Under the pieces are notes generated by a model, which did no database searches, was not told the DNA's origin, and saw only the letters and a list, made by a program, of their open reading frames with translations. 64,000 nucleotides of DNA from Phoebastria nigripes (lineage: Eukaryota; Chordata; Aves; Procellariiformes; Diomedeidae), in contig JAYKAV010002790.1 of the NCBI GenBank assembly GCA_035582835.1, positions 779,620 through 843,619 on the forward strand, in the 5' to 3' direction. A program made the position numbers and the translations under genes. Below are positions 62,801-64,000 of this stretch, piece by piece (positions within the stretch are counted from its first letter, which is position 1; every line of letters begins with the position of its first letter).

Positions 62801-63881
62801 TGTTATTTATTTCCCTTNAGTAAATGTTGGCTGTCTGCCTTACTTCATTTCTTTATGTCTGTGCCTCTGATAAGTTTCTCGACAAATAGTGCTATACTTT
62901 GGAATCATGCTGTTGTAGCTCAAACATTGTTTTAGCAGACTTGAAAGGAGTATATTTACTATTATCTTAACTAAGCTTGTAGCCTTTTTTAATTGGCAAT
63001 ATAGTATACTTTACTTTGCCACATTACATTTATGAAATCAATTTAAAAAACTTTTTTTTTTTTCTACTTCTTTATTTGGTGGTCCCTGAAAAATATCTGG
63101 AACCATAACTATTCCTGTTTATTCCTTGCTTTTATATTTATTTCTTCCATTTCTTCTGTTTCCCTTCCTCAAGGTTTGCTTGCTCTTTTTTATGTACAAT
63201 CTTTAGATTCAGTCCTTTGCTTGAAGTACAATCACTAAATTTTATGGTATAGTAGTAAACAAAGTGATGGACTACAGCCCTTACTGCATGGCTCAGATTT
63301 GTTTTTTGAGACAGTGCAAACAACCTTCAGAAATGGAGAATGGCTTCATGGGGAAGGGATAGAGATGTCCTTTTACAGCTGACTGTCACTTGCTTGAGTT
63401 GCTGGTAGGAAAACAAGAATTCAAACTGGACCTGCAAAAGAAAGTAGCCCTCCACCTAAGGAATTGGATAATATGGCACATATTTTCAAATGAGTTTGTG
63501 CTGTGCTCCCCTCAATGCAATGCAGCAGAGGAGCATGAGGGAACATATATTGCAACAATACAGACTTAGTACACTTTTGTGGAGCATGAGGAGGAAAGGA
63601 ACACAGAGTCAGTCTCCCTCTTAGACTGTTTCTGAGGCTGCGCAACTGTGTCCTATTTGCTTGTGACCTGCATTGGCTGCAAATTTACAAAAAATGCCAT
63701 TTTAGGCACTTAACAGGGACCAGAGTGGCTTTATTTGCAGAACTCTCCTGCACAAGGCTGTATTTTAGTCCGAAGTAGTAAAGCTTGTGTGATTGAAAAC
63801 GTGACATGCTGCTAATTGCAACAACACCCAGCTCCTAGCATTTGTAGTGCTTGTCCTGAGGAAATCCGAAAGCACTTCAGT
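59801..63881. other. Unique non-coding DNA, no gene recognised
   Basis: No exon or RNA gene is recognised. It includes a G13 run (62233-62245) and an AT-rich patch at 62340-62440 with near-repeated AGCCTCTAAA units. A GAAGTGAAGTCAATGC string at 61763 weakly recalls the palindromic repeat group seen at 41.5 kb. Confidence 0.5.
62233..62245 (+). repeat. G13 homopolymer
   Basis: Thirteen consecutive G, rare in this AT-rich window. Able to form quadruplex structures between strands and likely to be length-variable. Confidence 0.9.
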
Positions 63882-64000
63882 AGAATCATAGAATCATAGA
63901 ATCATTAAGGTTGGAAAAGACCTCTAAGATCATCAAGTCCAACCGTCAACCCAACACCACCATGCCCACTAAACCATGTCCCTCAGCACCTCATCTACAC
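63882..64000 (-). mobile_element. CR1 LINE 3' end, continues beyond the window
   Basis: The plus strand starts AGAATCATAGAATCATAGAATCATT (three tandem copies of the 8-bp CR1 tail unit, reverse complemented), then GGTTGGAAAAGACCTCTAAG, ATCATCAAGTCCAACCGTCA and CCACCATGCCCACTAAACCA. It is close to the standard bird CR1 3' end and so fairly young. Its 5' extent lies outside the window. Confidence 0.95.

Noticed and set aside
1..64000. tRNA, rRNA, snRNA genes, CRISPR arrays or bacterial-type operons
   Set aside because: No A/B-box tRNA signature, U-RNA core or regular spaced repeat was found by eye. The sequence is vertebrate, so operon-style features do not apply.

Overview
The window looks like bird nuclear DNA. 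The diagnostic signs are chicken-repeat-1 (CR1) LINE pieces with the avian 3' end (tandem ATTCTATG next to a GGTTGGA.../TCCAACC block), two solo LTRs of an endogenous-retrovirus type common in bird genomes, low repeat density and AT-rich unique sequence. The LTR family suggests a neoavian bird, but that is inference. I found no intact protein-coding gene, no convincing coding exon with homology I recognise, and no tRNA, rRNA, snRNA or CRISPR. The best reading is intergenic or deep intronic DNA. All long open frames are transposon fragments, GC-rich overlaps or low-complexity runs.

Layout. 1-7.4 kb: unique DNA with solo LTR 1 (2877-3415, perfect 5-bp duplication) and a TAATTA cluster at 4776. 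7.4-14.5 kb: the LINE-rich part, with a short CR1 tail (+), a 600-bp CR1 with reverse-transcriptase C-terminus (-), and two old CR1-type RT relics lying in opposite orientations. 16.4-16.8 kb: a CpG-enriched patch with a minus-strand G-quadruplex motif, an 11-bp hairpin and a consensus splice donor. 19-24.6 kb: unique DNA with G/T- or A/C-only tracts. 24.6-25.2 kb: solo LTR 2, same orientation as LTR 1 but with a different central module. 25-53 kb: long unique stretch holding a probable L2-like LINE relic (32.3 kb), a homeodomain-type AT cluster (37.1 kb), an ORF-rich patch (38.4-38.9 kb) and remnants of an old palindromic amniote DNA repeat (41.5 and 47.2 kb). 53.4-54.4 kb: a second GC/CpG-rich patch ending in a perfect CAG|GTGAGT donor, followed by a Z-DNA-prone alternating tract. 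55-64 kb: unique DNA with a nested palindrome/duplication (55.5 kb) and two more CR1 3' ends, the last leaving the window.

Nothing here forms a pathway or operon. The parts most worth testing are the two CpG-rich patches with splice donors (possible first exons of an unannotated transcript), the TAATTA clusters (possible enhancers), the modular LTR pair and the recurrent strand-asymmetric A/C tracts. I see no clear evidence for a new biological system.
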